Origin: Shinella sp032095155
Lineage (GTDB): Bacteria; Pseudomonadota; Alphaproteobacteria; Rhizobiales; Rhizobiaceae
Direction of reading: 5' to 3'
DNA: 64,000 nucleotides
Assembly (NCBI RefSeq): GCF_049199905.1
Contig: NZ_JBLZPK010000048.1
Location: 62,001-126,000, forward strand
Shown one piece after another: positions 25,311 to 34,502 of the stretch. Each line of letters starts with the position of its first letter. The stretch's first letter is position 1. The notes beneath the pieces are model-generated. The model was not told the DNA's origin, made no database searches, and saw only the letters and a program-made list of their open reading frames with translations. The translations under genes and the position numbers were made by a program.

Positions 25311-27455
25311 ATGGCCAAGAAAACAACCGCAGCGTCGCCGCGCAGCACATCCGACACCGCCACCATCCACGACGTGAAGCTACGACGGGGTGCAGGCGGT
25401 GAGCTCCACCAGACGGCAGAAGACGATACGCCGGTGCTGACGACAGCCCAGGGCGGACCGGTCGCCGACGATCAGAACTCGCTGCGCGTCGGTCCGCGCG
25501 GTCCGCTCGTCGTCGATGATTTCCACTTCCGTGAAAAGATCTTCCACTTCGACCACGAGCGTATCCCTGAGCGGGTGGTGCACGCCCGCGGCTATGGCGC
25601 GCACGGCTTCTTCGAGACCTACGAGTCGCTTGCAGCCTATACCAAAGCGGACCTCTTCCAGCGTCCAGGCGAACGCACCCCGGCCTTCGTTCGCTTCTCC
25701 ACCGTGGCGGGCAGCAAGGGGTCCTTCGACCTTGCGCGCGATGTGCGCGGCTTCGCGGTGAAGCTCTATACGAACGAAGGCAACTGGGATCTCGTCGGCA
25801 ACAATATCCCTGTGTTCTTCATCCAGGATGCCATCAAGTTCCCGGACATCATCCACGCCGTAAAGCCGGAACCGGATCGGGCTTTCCCGCAGGCGCAGTC
25901 GGCTCACGATACGTTCTGGGATTTCATTACCCTGACGCCGGAAAGCATGCACATGATCATGTGGGTCATGTCGGACCGCGCGATTCCCCGCTCCTTCCGC
26001 TTCATGGAAGGGTTTGGCGTGCACACCTTCCGCCTCGTCAACGCCAAGGACGAGTCGACCTTCGTAAAATTCCACTGGAAGCCGAAGCTCGGCCTCCAGT
26101 CCGTCGCCTGGAACGAGGCGGTCAAGATCAACGGCGCCGACCCCGATTTCCACCGCCGCGACCTCTGGCAGGCCATCCAGTCCGGCAACTTCCCGGAATG
26201 GGAATTGCAGGTCCAGCTCTTCGATCAGGATTTCGCCGACAGCTTCGATTTCGACGTGCTGGATCCGACAAAGCTCATTCCCGAAGAAATCCTCAAGCCG
26301 CAGCCGATCGGCCGGCTGGTGCTCGATCGCATGCCGGACAATTTTTTCGCCGAGACCGAGCAGGTCGCCTTCATGACGCAGAACGTGCCGCCAGGCATCG
26401 ATTTCAGCAACGACCCGCTGCTGCAGGGCCGCAACTTCTCCTATCTCGATACGCAGCTGAAACGGCTTGGCAGCCCGAACTTCACGCATCTGCCGATCAA
26501 TGCACCTAAGTGTCCCTTCGCGCATTTCCAGCAGGACGGGCACATGGCGATGCGCAACCCGGTCGGCCGGGTGAACTACCAGCCGAATTCCTTCGGCGAA
26601 GGTCCACGCGAATCGCCGATGCGCGGCCATCGCCCCTTCCCGGCCGAGGAGCAAGGCACCAAGGCGCGGCTGCGCCCGGAAAGCTTCGCCGACCACTACA
26701 GCCAGGCGCGGCAGTTCTTCATCAGCCAGACCCCACCGGAGCAGCGCCATATTGCCGCCGCTTTGACTTTCGAGCTGAGCAAGGTCGAAACGCCTGTCAT
26801 CCGCGAGCGCATGGTCTCGCATCTCTTGAACGTCGATGAGACATTGGCGGCTACGGTTGCCCAGAAACTCGGCTTCCGATCCATGCCGAAGCCCGCCGAT
26901 GCGGCTGTGTCGACCCGCCAGGATCTGGAACCTTCTCCGGCACTCAGCATCGTCGAGAACGGGCCGAAACGCTTCGCGGGTCGCAAGCTCGGCATTCTCA
27001 TTACTGACGGCGTGGACGCCCAACTGTTGAAAGGGCTCACCGCAGCGGTCGAAAAGGAAAAGGCCGTGTGCGAACTCATCGCTCCGAAGGTGGGCGGCGT
27101 AACCGCTTCAGACGGATCTTGGATCGAGGCGCATCACATGATCGACGGCGGGCCTTCCGTGCTCTTCGATGCCGTCGCGCTGCTGACCTCTGTCGAAGCC
27201 ATCGATGATCTGGTGAAGGAAGCAAGCGGCCGCGACTTTGTTGCCGACGCGTTCCAGCACTGCAAGTTCATCGGCTACGACGCATCGGCGATGCCCTTGC
27301 TTCAGAAGGCCGGTATCGCCGCGGCTCTCGATGAAGGCATACTGGTCCTTCCCGGCGAGGATGGGCTTTCCGGCTTCGTATCGAAGCTCGGCAAGCTACG
27401 CGTCTGGGCACGGGAGCCCTCTGTAAAGCTCGGCAAGGCATCAGTACCCCAATAG
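25311..27455 (+). CDS. katE: large-subunit catalase (clade II, HPII/KatE type)
   Basis: A 714-residue haem catalase that decomposes hydrogen peroxide. The N-terminal arm (about 1-60) leads to the core: ERVVHARGYGAHG with the active-site histidine, FVRFSTV, VGNNIPVFFIQD with the distal asparagine, and the proximal haem-ligand loop near residue 383 (NFSYLDTQLKR). The extra C-terminal flavodoxin-like/class I glutamine amidotransferase-type domain (about 555-714; KLGILITDGVD) marks the large-subunit clade. An AGGAG site precedes ATG 25311. It closes the stress island; a dedicated EcfG-type promoter is not visible, so read-through or another promoter must serve it. Confidence 0.96.
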   Translation: MAKKTTAASPRSTSDTATIHDVKLRRGAGGELHQTAEDDTPVLTTAQGGPVADDQNSLRVGPRGPLVVDDFHFREKIFHFDHERIPERVVHARGYGAHGFFETYESLAAYTKADLFQRPGERTPAFVRFSTVAGSKGSFDLARDVRGFAVKLYTNEGNWDLVGNNIPVFFIQDAIKFPDIIHAVKPEPDRAFPQAQSAHDTFWDFITLTPESMHMIMWVMSDRAIPRSFRFMEGFGVHTFRLVNAKDESTFVKFHWKPKLGLQSVAWNEAVKINGADPDFHRRDLWQAIQSGNFPEWELQVQLFDQDFADSFDFDVLDPTKLIPEEILKPQPIGRLVLDRMPDNFFAETEQVAFMTQNVPPGIDFSNDPLLQGRNFSYLDTQLKRLGSPNFTHLPINAPKCPFAHFQQDGHMAMRNPVGRVNYQPNSFGEGPRESPMRGHRPFPAEEQGTKARLRPESFADHYSQARQFFISQTPPEQRHIAAALTFELSKVETPVIRERMVSHLLNVDETLAATVAQKLGFRSMPKPADAAVSTRQDLEPSPALSIVENGPKRFAGRKLGILITDGVDAQLLKGLTAAVEKEKAVCELIAPKVGGVTASDGSWIEAHHMIDGGPSVLFDAVALLTSVEAIDDLVKEASGRDFVADAFQHCKFIGYDASAMPLLQKAGIAAALDEGILVLPGEDGLSGFVSKLGKLRVWAREPSVKLGKASVPQ

Positions 27456-28170
27456 GTTGGCGAGCCGGTCGCAACAGCAATGCCGCGAGCGGCGCCCTGA
27501 TCCGAATGTCAGTCGCCATGATCGTATTAGCTGACAGATCATTGGCGGAAGGAAAGAGCGGGTTCGGACGCGTCGTCATGCCTCAGATCGGAAAACCGGG
27601 GAAGACAGTGCCGCCGTGGGCAATATCGTCGACTTGCCTTCAGGGGAGGCTCTAGCCACAATCGCGTTCCTGCTGCGCCTGTGCGACCGTCTCGAAATAG
27701 TCGTCCTGATAAGGGCTTCCGGCCCGATTTCGAACAGGTCGGCTTTCAGCGCCCGGCGAACCTAGCCAGCGACGCCCGCGTGTTCCCGCTACGCGAAAGC
27801 AAACCACCAGCGTCTTTGGCGTACCATGCGCCGAAGCGAAGGTGCCGCCGCAGGAAAGGACAAGAGAAGCGGCGTCATGAAATGACTGCTTCGAGTCGCA
27901 TCGACGAAGTCGGTCACGGTCGCGCCATCTCGCTCTCAATGGTAGGTCATCTTCAGCACGGCTTCTCGCAGCCGTTCGCCCTGCACCTCGATCCTGGACG
28001 CCTCAGCATCGATCTCCGCGAGATCCTCGACGGTGAGAGCGAGTGACCTTGCCCCCAAGTTTCATCCAGTTTTGAGTTCGCTCCGGCGGTTTTGGGTTGT
28101 TGTATTCGCGGCAGTAGCGGCGTGTTGCGGTGCGGAGCCATTCCGGGTACTCATACCGCGAGCCGTTTAG
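27456..28170. other. intergenic region with degraded coding traces
   Basis: About 715 bases without a convincing gene. Overlapping frames exist on both strands (plus 27681-28046, ending LDPGRLSIDLREILDGE; minus 27652-27939, ending SPYQDDYFETVAQAQQERD), and each has a short protein-like stretch but no ribosome-binding site or complete domain. They look like remnants. No terminator is evident after katE or after the flagellin gene. Confidence 0.45.
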
Positions 28171-29292
28171 TTATCTGAAAAGGGCAACGACATTGTCAGA
28201 GTTGGAATTCGCAATCTGCAGCGCTTGAATGCCCAGTTGTTGCTGCGTCTCAAGCGCTTTGAAGCGCGTGGACTCTTCGCTCATATCCGCATCGACCAGC
28301 CGGCCTATACCTGACGTGTAGGCATTTCTAAGATCAGAGTTAAATTCTCCAGCCATTTCTAGTCGATGTTGTACAGCGCCCAATTTTGCCTGAGCGGACA
28401 CCACGCCCTGAATCTTCTTTTCGAACTCGTTTATGAAGTACTCGTAGGCACTGTCTCGGGTGAACCCACTCATCGATATGACCGCCTCTAGATCATAGAT
28501 GACGTTTATTCCGACGTTGTCATAGGGTTGGTCAGAGAACGTGGAGTGGAACAGGTCTATGGGAGCACTCGTCCACCACGTCGACCCATCGGGCAATTGA
28601 GCCATTATGTTTATGTCGGCGTCTAGAATTCCCGCGTTGGTGTCCTCTTCCGCGATTGTGCCGTAGTTTGCGAAGTTGTCATTAAAGAGCACAAAATCGC
28701 GCGACTTCAACCTAAGTGTTTGAATGTCACCTGGCGCGTATCCTGTCACAAAGGTGGCAGCGAATGCGTCATCCAGATCTACTCCATCTTTTGGCTTCGC
28801 CAGCAAATTGACGCCATTGAAGCTCGCTGAATCCACTGCGTTGTTGATCGCCATAATGTGCTGCAACATGTCTTCGTCGAGTTTTTGCAGCAATGATCCC
28901 GCATATTTCGGGTCAACACGTTTCTCAGCACCGTCCTCTGGAAAATATGTCATGCCATAGTAGGAAAAGTCGGTGATATCGATAGGCTCCATAGAACGCG
29001 CGGATACGAACAGCCACTTCATCGCGTCGAGGCTCTCAATGACAATATCAAGCGCAGCGACAGCTGTATCCGCAATCGCCTGCCCAAGGCCAATGCTGTC
29101 ACTGACTGCAGAAAGCGCCATGTTGTCCGACCGCATTGTCGTTGCGATCGACCAATAGGCTGCATTGTCGGCTGCGGTTTGCACGCGCAATCCTGATGAC
29201 ACTCTTCCTTGAGTTTCCGCCATATCCGAGTTTATCGAGCGCAAAGTTTGGAGCGCGGAAATTGCGCCCCCATTCGTGAGAATGCTGGTCAT
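28171..29292 (-). CDS. orphan flagellin
   Basis: A 373-residue flagellin. The N-terminal D0/D1 part is rhizobial (MTSILTN start; SSGLRVQTAADNAAYWSIAT; TTMRSDNMALSAV), as is the C-terminal D1/D0 part (QAKLGAVQHRLEMA; STRFKALETQQQLGIQALQIANS; NVVALFR). The middle (about 100-290) is acidic and unlike the usual FlaA/FlaB core. Translation initiation looks weak and no flagellar gene or sigma-28-type promoter is near. GC content is visibly lower than in the neighbours. It could be a minor filament subunit, an acquired variant, or a silent copy. Confidence 0.9.
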   Translation of the reverse strand: MTSILTNGGAISALQTLRSINSDMAETQGRVSSGLRVQTAADNAAYWSIATTMRSDNMALSAVSDSIGLGQAIADTAVAALDIVIESLDAMKWLFVSARSMEPIDITDFSYYGMTYFPEDGAEKRVDPKYAGSLLQKLDEDMLQHIMAINNAVDSASFNGVNLLAKPKDGVDLDDAFAATFVTGYAPGDIQTLRLKSRDFVLFNDNFANYGTIAEEDTNAGILDADINIMAQLPDGSTWWTSAPIDLFHSTFSDQPYDNVGINVIYDLEAVISMSGFTRDSAYEYFINEFEKKIQGVVSAQAKLGAVQHRLEMAGEFNSDLRNAYTSGIGRLVDADMSEESTRFKALETQQQLGIQALQIANSNSDNVVALFR

Positions 29293-29549
29293 ATAGGCAC
29301 ACTAGTAAATTGGAGTTTGCCCTTCATGGGCTACAAGGTCGCGTCTAACTAGCCGGCAGTATGGCTAACAATGTGTTAACAGACCCAATTTTTCCAATGA
29401 TACCATCATTTTAGAAGGAAGTGATTTTCATCCGCAGTGCGGACTTCACTTTGAGTGAAGCCGCATACGCGCAGACATTCCAGATAAGGCAATCGGATGG
29501 CGGACCTCGATCACGCAACCATGTACTACTCCCAAAGGCCCACTAGTGT
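29293..29549. other. region upstream of the flagellin gene
   Basis: AT-rich non-coding sequence carrying the flagellin upstream region. No consensus -35/-10 or sigma-28 element could be identified. Confidence 0.4.
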
Positions 29550-29695
29550 TGAATATCGGTCGGACTTGACGCTCTTTTTCTTCATTTGGCGTTGCCCCGG
29601 CTAAAGCGACAAAGACTTGGGTGAAAAACAGTTTTCCGGCTAAGCCGTGGGTCACGGTGAACTAACAAACCCGGTCAAATTCAGGCAACAATCAA
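29550..29695 (+). repeat. diverged ~140-bp repeat, copy A
   Basis: This stretch matches 34370-34502 in the same orientation: GTTG(A)ATATCGGTC, TTCATTTGGCG-TGCC, CAGTTTT-CGGCTAAG, GTGGGTCACGG and TCAAATTCAGGCAACAATCA. Copy A has small insertions relative to copy B. It is probably the end of an old mobile element; no transposase remains between the copies. Confidence 0.75.
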
Positions 29696-30099
29696 CTCAC
29701 CACTCCTGACGGTAGTTTGAAAGAGCTTGCATTGAAGATTTTTACAGTTGAGGCAACGGGCCGAGCGAGACTTGGCCCTCGAAAACGGAATAGGTATTGT
29801 ATGGCGGATCGGCGGCTAGAAGAGCCATCCGGAGTTTCACCGGGTTCTTGTGGATGAAGCTAAGCCCATTATGCAACCCAGTTTGGCAATTACGTCTCGG
29901 TCTGAACCCGCCCACCACAAAACACAGAACGCGGCGTCAAGGCGCGGGTGTGACACCGGTTACGTTCGACCTGCAGAATGGCGATCTCTTCTGCGTCGGC
30001 GAACGGATCGGGTCGGAATTTGTTGCCTTGCTTGAGGTGGGGAATTGAGCGGGATGGCCAGACCTATGGATGCCGCACTGATGGAGTTAGTCTCTTGAA
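29696..30099. other. intergenic region with uninterpretable coding traces
   Basis: 404 bases. Plus-strand frames overlap one another around 29797-30048, and the minus strand holds short runs such as ADPPYNTY and FADAEEIAILQVERN, interrupted by stops. No ribosome-binding site or full domain is present. I see no intact gene; it is probably debris linked to the neighbouring repeat. Confidence 0.4.
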
Positions 30100-30813
30100 T
30101 CAAGGCTTAATGACAACCTGTATTTGATTACCGGAGAAGCCCATCGTGAAGTCGTGTTCAATGCTTGAGGCAAAAACATCGTTCTCGCCTGGCCCCCACA
30201 ATGCGATCTGCATTGGACGCCCCGCGAGACGGGCAGAGGCCCGATATTTCCCAAAGGGGATTCCGGTGATCGCCAACCCCTCACCTGTCGGACGGACCGT
30301 CCTCACGTAGACAGTGCCTGTCTCGATATGGACCAGCGTGATCTCGGTCTCACTGAGATCCGTGTAATCCATGATCGCATTATTGACGACAAAAATACCC
30401 GCGTTGCCATACGGCATGTCGTCGGAATGCTCGACAATGCCAACCACGAAATTTCGGATCGTGTCGGCGTTCCCCGCAAAAGTGGAGAGATCACCGCCTA
30501 CGGCATCGACATGGGTCTCCCGGCCACCGTTCATAACAATCTGATAAGCGTGCGCTGAATATTCGCCGGGGGGCAGATGCGTCGTGTCGATATCGTAGCG
30601 CCCGTCTTGACCTGTTTGCGTTTCCGATTTGATGCTTTGACCGTAGTCCATGAGTTGGTCGGCATTGAAGGTCTGATAGACAACCTCGACGTGGACATCG
30701 CTGAGCGGATTGCCCTCGTTGTCGACAACGATGCCGCGCACCGAGCCAGCAAACGCGCTCACTGCTCCTAGAAGATAGATTGCAAAAGTCAGACCGGTTG
30801 TTTTCCCGTGCAT
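30100..30813 (-). CDS. secreted protein with carboxypeptidase-regulatory-like domain
   Basis: A 237-residue protein with an N-terminal signal peptide (about 1-22, ending SAFA). Residues about 23-110 match the beta-sandwich carboxypeptidase-regulatory (CNA-B/transthyretin-like) pattern: GSVRGIVVDNEGNPLSDVHVEV, DGRYDIDTTHLPPGEYSA. A second beta-rich half follows (LVHIETGTVYVRTVRPTGEGL, GIPFGKYRASARLAG). Such domains serve as stalks or ligand-binding modules in secreted proteins. It follows a small gene by seven bases. No enzymatic motif is visible; function unknown. Confidence 0.6.
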   Translation of the reverse strand: MHGKTTGLTFAIYLLGAVSAFAGSVRGIVVDNEGNPLSDVHVEVVYQTFNADQLMDYGQSIKSETQTGQDGRYDIDTTHLPPGEYSAHAYQIVMNGGRETHVDAVGGDLSTFAGNADTIRNFVVGIVEHSDDMPYGNAGIFVVNNAIMDYTDLSETEITLVHIETGTVYVRTVRPTGEGLAITGIPFGKYRASARLAGRPMQIALWGPGENDVFASSIEHDFTMGFSGNQIQVVIKP

Positions 30814-30820
30814 AGTTCTC

Positions 30821-31018
30821 TCACCCGATTTGCGTTTCGCCCGCCGGAGCGGGATCCGGAACGTCGAGCCAACCGCGCTTTGCGCACTCGTCCATCGCGG
30901 CGCTCATTGCGTTGGTACGAGACGAGTACGGCCCTATCAGAGTTATGACGTCGCCTTCGAATAGAATGGCGACTGTTTTTGTCATGACGTCGAAGAGTAT
31001 CTGCGGTCGTGGTTGCAT
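30821..31018 (-). CDS. small hypothetical protein
   Basis: A 65-residue protein ending seven bases before the secreted-protein gene, with which it is probably co-transcribed. Beginning at 31018 it follows GGGGGACC; an internal ATG at 30985 (MTKTVAILFEGDV) is an alternative that removes an unlikely leader. Pattern: beta strand (TKTVAILFEGDVITLI), then a helix (TNAMSAAMDECAKRGW). No family recognised. Confidence 0.4.
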   Translation of the reverse strand: MQPRPQILFDVMTKTVAILFEGDVITLIGPYSSRTNAMSAAMDECAKRGWLDVPDPAPAGETQIG

Positions 31019-31136
31019 AAAGTTCGGTCCCCCAGGGCTGTAGCCAGATACACCGCCAGATACCGGGCTTGCTGGATGATGCGTTGTGACCTTGGTGACA
31101 GGAGCACGCAGAGAGATGTGCTCACGGCGCGCAAGG

Positions 31137-32365
31137 TCAATGAAGATTCCTGCTCTTCACCTTCAACCGGTCAATCAACAGATCCGGTATGAAGATGTCC
31201 CGCGCGGGCGCCGCCGCTTTCGGTCTCTCCCGGGAATCAGGCGCGCCATTCCCATGCGCGAATTCGTCACCGCCTCCATGCGGAAGCGGAAACTGCTCCC
31301 CGCGCTCACCGAGGCTGCTGAGGTCCTCTGAAAGATCAAACAGCCGTTGGGCGACAAGATGTACGCGTCCCCTCCCTTTGGATTTTGCCGTTGATCGCAA
31401 CCATCGAGGCTGACAGCACCAGCCGGCGCTGCCGCGCGAACACCGTCGGCCACACCACTGCATTGACTATCCCGGTCTCATCTTCGAGCGTCATGAACAT
31501 GACACCCTTGGCCGAGCCCGGCCGTTGGCGCACGAGGACAAGACCGCCTGTCATCAGCCACCGGCCGTCGCGCTCGGCCGTGGCTCCGGCACAGGTCACC
31601 ATGCATTTCTTGCGCAGGTCCTTGCGCAGGAACGAGACCGGGTGCTCGCGGAGGGTGAGGCCCACATGGGAATAGTCCTCGACCACCTCGTGCCCGGCGC
31701 GCATAGAGGGAAGATCAACATCAGGCTCTTGCATTTCAGCGACCTCACGCGCCTCTCGGTCGGCGGCCGCGGCCCAAAGCGCCAAAGGTTCATTGCGCAA
31801 CCCCTTGATCGCCCATAAGGCGTCGCGGCGTTGAAGTCCGAGTGACGGCAAGAACGCGTCAGCCTCACCCAACTTGACGAGCGCAGCCGTAGGTGCGCGA
31901 GTCTTCAGATGGGATCGTGGCGAGATCCCAGACTTCTCCTTTGTGCTCAGCCATGAGCGCGACCGCTTTCGACATGCAGGTAAGCATGCCAACGGCCAGC
32001 ATATCGACCTTCATAAACTTCAGTGCCTCAATGTCATCTTTGTCCCACTCGATCACCTGCCGATCATCCATCCTGGCGGGTTCGATTGGCACGAGATCGT
32101 CAAGGCGGTCCTGGGTGAGCACGAAGCCCCCCGGATGTTGACCAAGGTGGCGCGGCGCCCCATGAGTTGCTGCGCCAACTCCAGCGTGAGCTTCAGCCGG
32201 TAGTCAGCGGCGTTGAGGTTGTTCTCCTTCACCTGTCGCTCAGATATACCCTCCGACCATCCCCACACGCCAGATGAGAGTTGCCCGATCATATCTTCCG
32301 GCAAACCAAGCGCCTTGCCAACATCGCGCAGAGCGCCCTTGGCACGGTAGCGGGTGACCGTTGCG
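31137..32365 (-). pseudogene. dnaE2: error-prone DNA polymerase DnaE2, deleted and frameshifted remnant
   Basis: Successive minus-strand frames give pieces of DnaE2 in order: TVTRYRAKGALRDVGKALG and PEDMIGQLSS (about 32360-32165), LTQDRLDDLVPIEP and WDKDDIEALKFMKVDMLAVG (about 32122-31935), then ADAFLPSLGLQRRDALWAIK to VMFMTLEDETG (about 31880-31390), and RVHLVAQRLFDLSEDLS to the C-terminal KVKSRNLH (ending 31137). Frames change near 32150, 31900 and 31390, and some 300 codons that should lie between TIPSEDSRTYG and GEADAFLPS are missing. The N-terminal PHP half is absent. DnaE2 normally carries out damage-induced mutagenic synthesis; this copy cannot. Confidence 0.9.
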
Positions 32366-32384
32366 CATAAAGCAGCACGGCGTC

Positions 32385-32733
32385 GGCCAGGTCTAAAACG
32401 CTAATGTTCCTGCAGGAGCATTTCGGCAAGTCAGGCGCTCGGTACTACAACATCGCCCGCGGCATCGATCATCGGGAGGTCCAACCGGATCGGCCGCGAA
32501 AATCCGTCGGCGCTGAAGACACGTTCACGGTCGATATAATCGATCTCGGCGTCGCCAGTGCGGAACTCATGCCGCTTGCCGCGAAGGTATGGCGTCATTG
32601 CGAGAGCAAGGGCCTCCATGGACGGACGGTGACGCTGAAGGTCAAGTACGCCGATTTCGAGACGCCGGACTCTCTACCGGATATTCCCGAACGCCCTATT
32701 GAGGAGCGCGTACCGAACGTCAATGGGAACTAA
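32385..32733 (+). pseudogene. dinB: DNA polymerase IV (DinB) fragment
   Basis: The plus strand encodes the little-finger region of a Y-family polymerase: FLQEHFGKSGARYYNIARGID, PRKSVGAEDTFTVD, KVWRHCESKGLHGRTVTLKVKYADF. The match starts around SARSKTL upstream of the ATG at 32404, so the palm and finger domains are gone, and it ends near 32665, after which the frame continues with unrelated residues. It lies head to head against the dnaE2 remnant with about 20 bases between them, indicating a rearrangement. Confidence 0.85.
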
Positions 32734-32823
32734 TCACGCCGGCTTCGCATTATTCGCCACACGATGTTGGCTCGCCGCACTGCTACCGAAGCGGACGTCT
32801 TTGTAAAGCACAGGAGAGCCTCC

Positions 32824-33081
32824 ATGAACGCTAGAATTCGACCGCCGCAGCAATCGACCACCGATCGGGATATCGTGCTTGAATGCGAGCAAGCGATTTA
32901 CGGCGCTGTCCGTGAGCTTTTCGATCATACCATTTTCGCCGGTTGGCCGCCGGAGGCGACATTCGATGCGATAAAGCGCGCCGCCGATTGTCACGCAACG
33001 GTTTATCACGAATATCCCGATCCGGCATACGACCCGGTCGAAGCTCGCCCACCCAGCAGCGTCTCACTGGCGCCGTTCTAA
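32824..33081 (+). CDS. small hypothetical protein
   Basis: 85 residues from ATG 32824, eight bases after AGGAGA. It is hydrophilic and mostly helical: TDRDIVLECEQAIYGAVRELF, then GWPPEATFDAIKRAADCHATVY. There is no signal peptide or membrane segment. Similar short proteins with an acidic helix followed by a GW motif are common in rhizobial accessory regions. It is followed 46 bp later by exonuclease III. Function unknown. Confidence 0.55.
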   Translation: MNARIRPPQQSTTDRDIVLECEQAIYGAVRELFDHTIFAGWPPEATFDAIKRAADCHATVYHEYPDPAYDPVEARPPSSVSLAPF

Positions 33082-33127
33082 TGGCCGTCCAGGTCGATCA
33101 CGAGCGTTTTGAACGGTACGGGGACCG

Positions 33128-33916
33128 ATGAAGATCGCGACCTACAACGTCAACGGCGTCAATGGGCGTCTCGCCGTGCTTATGCGATGGCTCGAGGAAG
33201 ACTCCCCGGACGTGGTCTGCCTTCAGGAACTGAAATCCCCGAACGACCGGTTCCCGCGGGCGGAACTGGAGCGCGCGGGCTATGGCGCCGTCTGGCACGG
33301 CCAGAAAAGCTGGAATGGCGTCGCGATCCTCGCCAAAGGCCTTGTGCCTCTCCTGACGCGCCGCGGAATACCGGGCGATCCCGACGACACCCATAGTCGC
33401 TACATCGAAGCAGCTGTTGACGGCATGCTGATTGGCTGCCTCTACCTTCCGAACGGCAATCCCGCGCCCGGTCCGAAATTCGACTACAAGCTCCGTTGGT
33501 TCCAGCGGCTGCACGCCTATGCCGCCGAGCTCATCGAACTCGACGTACCTGCCCTCCTGGTGGGCGACTACAACGTCATGCCAACTGATCTCGACGTCTA
33601 TGCACCCGAGCGCTGGAGTGACGACGCGCTATTTCGCCCGGAGGTTCGCGAGGCTTATACCGATCTCCTCGCGCAGGGGTGGACGGATGCAATCCGCCAT
33701 CTCCATCCCGACGAGCAGATTTACACCTTCTGGAAATATCGGCGCAACTCCTTCAAACGCGATGCGGGCCTGAGAATCGACCACTTTCTGCTGAGCCCAG
33801 CGGTCGCGCCTTGGCTCAGATCAGCGAGTGTGCGCGGCGGGCCTCGAGGCTGGGAGCACACCAGCGACCACGCACCTGTCATGATCACGATCGAGCCACC
33901 GGCCAGTGGTCATTAG
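33128..33916 (+). CDS. xthA: exodeoxyribonuclease III family endonuclease/exonuclease
   Basis: A 262-residue member of the EEP fold that cuts DNA at abasic sites and degrades one strand 3'-5'. The catalytic set is complete: N-terminal KIATYNVNGV, LQELK with the metal-binding glutamate (about E34), YLPNG, GDYNV, a C-terminal RIDHFLLSP and the SDHAPV histidine. It is intact inside a segment otherwise full of broken DNA-repair genes. The start follows a weak GGGGA. Likely a second copy in the genome. Confidence 0.93.
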   Translation: MKIATYNVNGVNGRLAVLMRWLEEDSPDVVCLQELKSPNDRFPRAELERAGYGAVWHGQKSWNGVAILAKGLVPLLTRRGIPGDPDDTHSRYIEAAVDGMLIGCLYLPNGNPAPGPKFDYKLRWFQRLHAYAAELIELDVPALLVGDYNVMPTDLDVYAPERWSDDALFRPEVREAYTDLLAQGWTDAIRHLHPDEQIYTFWKYRRNSFKRDAGLRIDHFLLSPAVAPWLRSASVRGGPRGWEHTSDHAPVMITIEPPASGH

Positions 33917-34066
33917 GCTTGCTCGCCCTTGCATCCGTAAGGGTGATAGCACCGCGCTGGCGGTGTGCTCGACAGTCCCTCCCCATATTGGAACAACTCG
34001 ACGACAGCAAAGTACAAAACCTTGCCGGCGTGACGCGACACCCTATGTCCAAGGCGGGAGGCGGCC

Positions 34067-34318
34067 ATGGCAACTCGGGGACCACGCTCTGACGAACGCA
34101 ACGAGGATAGGTTTTTGCTCTGCGAGCAGGAGCTTGAAGCCGCGTTTCAGGAGTTGATCTGGAAGGCAATTCAGGCAGGATGAGTTGAGGGCGAAGCTTG
34201 TGTAGCACTCGCTTTCTTTGCGGACCATCACGTCCTTGCGATGCAAGGCAACGAGCGAACGACCGTCTCCATCAGCAAGGTGAAGCTCTATCCGAGTTGG
34301 GGGCTCAGACCGTGTTGA
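34067..34318 (+). pseudogene. small hypothetical protein interrupted by in-frame TGA
   Basis: From ATG 34067 (GGGAGG upstream) the frame reads EDRFLLCEQELEAAFQELIWKAIQAG and meets TGA at 34181-34183, then continues in the same frame as VEGEACVALAFFADHHVLAMQG to a second stop at 34316-34318. The pattern (CEQ-LEAAFQ-LI, then AGW-xxEVA-AL--LADNH) is that of small rhizobial proteins in which the TGA position is tryptophan (TGG). A single-base nonsense change therefore probably inactivated it. The family has no known function. Confidence 0.5.
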
Positions 34319-34369
34319 AAGATGTCACTTTGTGGAACGTCCTGAGTTTCTTTTTGCTGGCAGCCTGTT

Positions 34370-34502
34370 GAGTATCGGTCATATTTTACCCAGTTTTTCA
34401 TTTGGCGCTGCCCGACTAAAGGTTGGATGAAAAAGCAGTTTTCTGGCTAAGCGTGGGTCACGGCAAGCTAACAAACCGGGTCAAATTCAGGCAACAATCA
34501 AC
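34370..34502 (+). repeat. diverged ~140-bp repeat, copy B
   Basis: Same-orientation counterpart of 29550-29695. Its right end (CAGGCAACAATCAAC) stops exactly where the aldehyde dehydrogenase remnant begins, so the repeat unit appears to have truncated that gene. The repeats enclose about 4.7 kb of mostly decayed genes. Confidence 0.75.

Noticed and set aside
25380..27023. 547-codon minus-strand open frame
   Set aside because: Antisense to katE; no recognisable protein features.
29740..29870. ADPPYNTY on the minus strand, resembling DNA methyltransferase motif IV
   Set aside because: Only about 40 codons are open and no S-adenosylmethionine-binding motif or other methyltransferase segment is nearby; a chance match or unrecognisable debris.
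34320..34390. 25-codon minus-strand frame beside repeat copy B
   Set aside because: The start lies at the repeat edge and the product matches nothing known; copy A has no counterpart.
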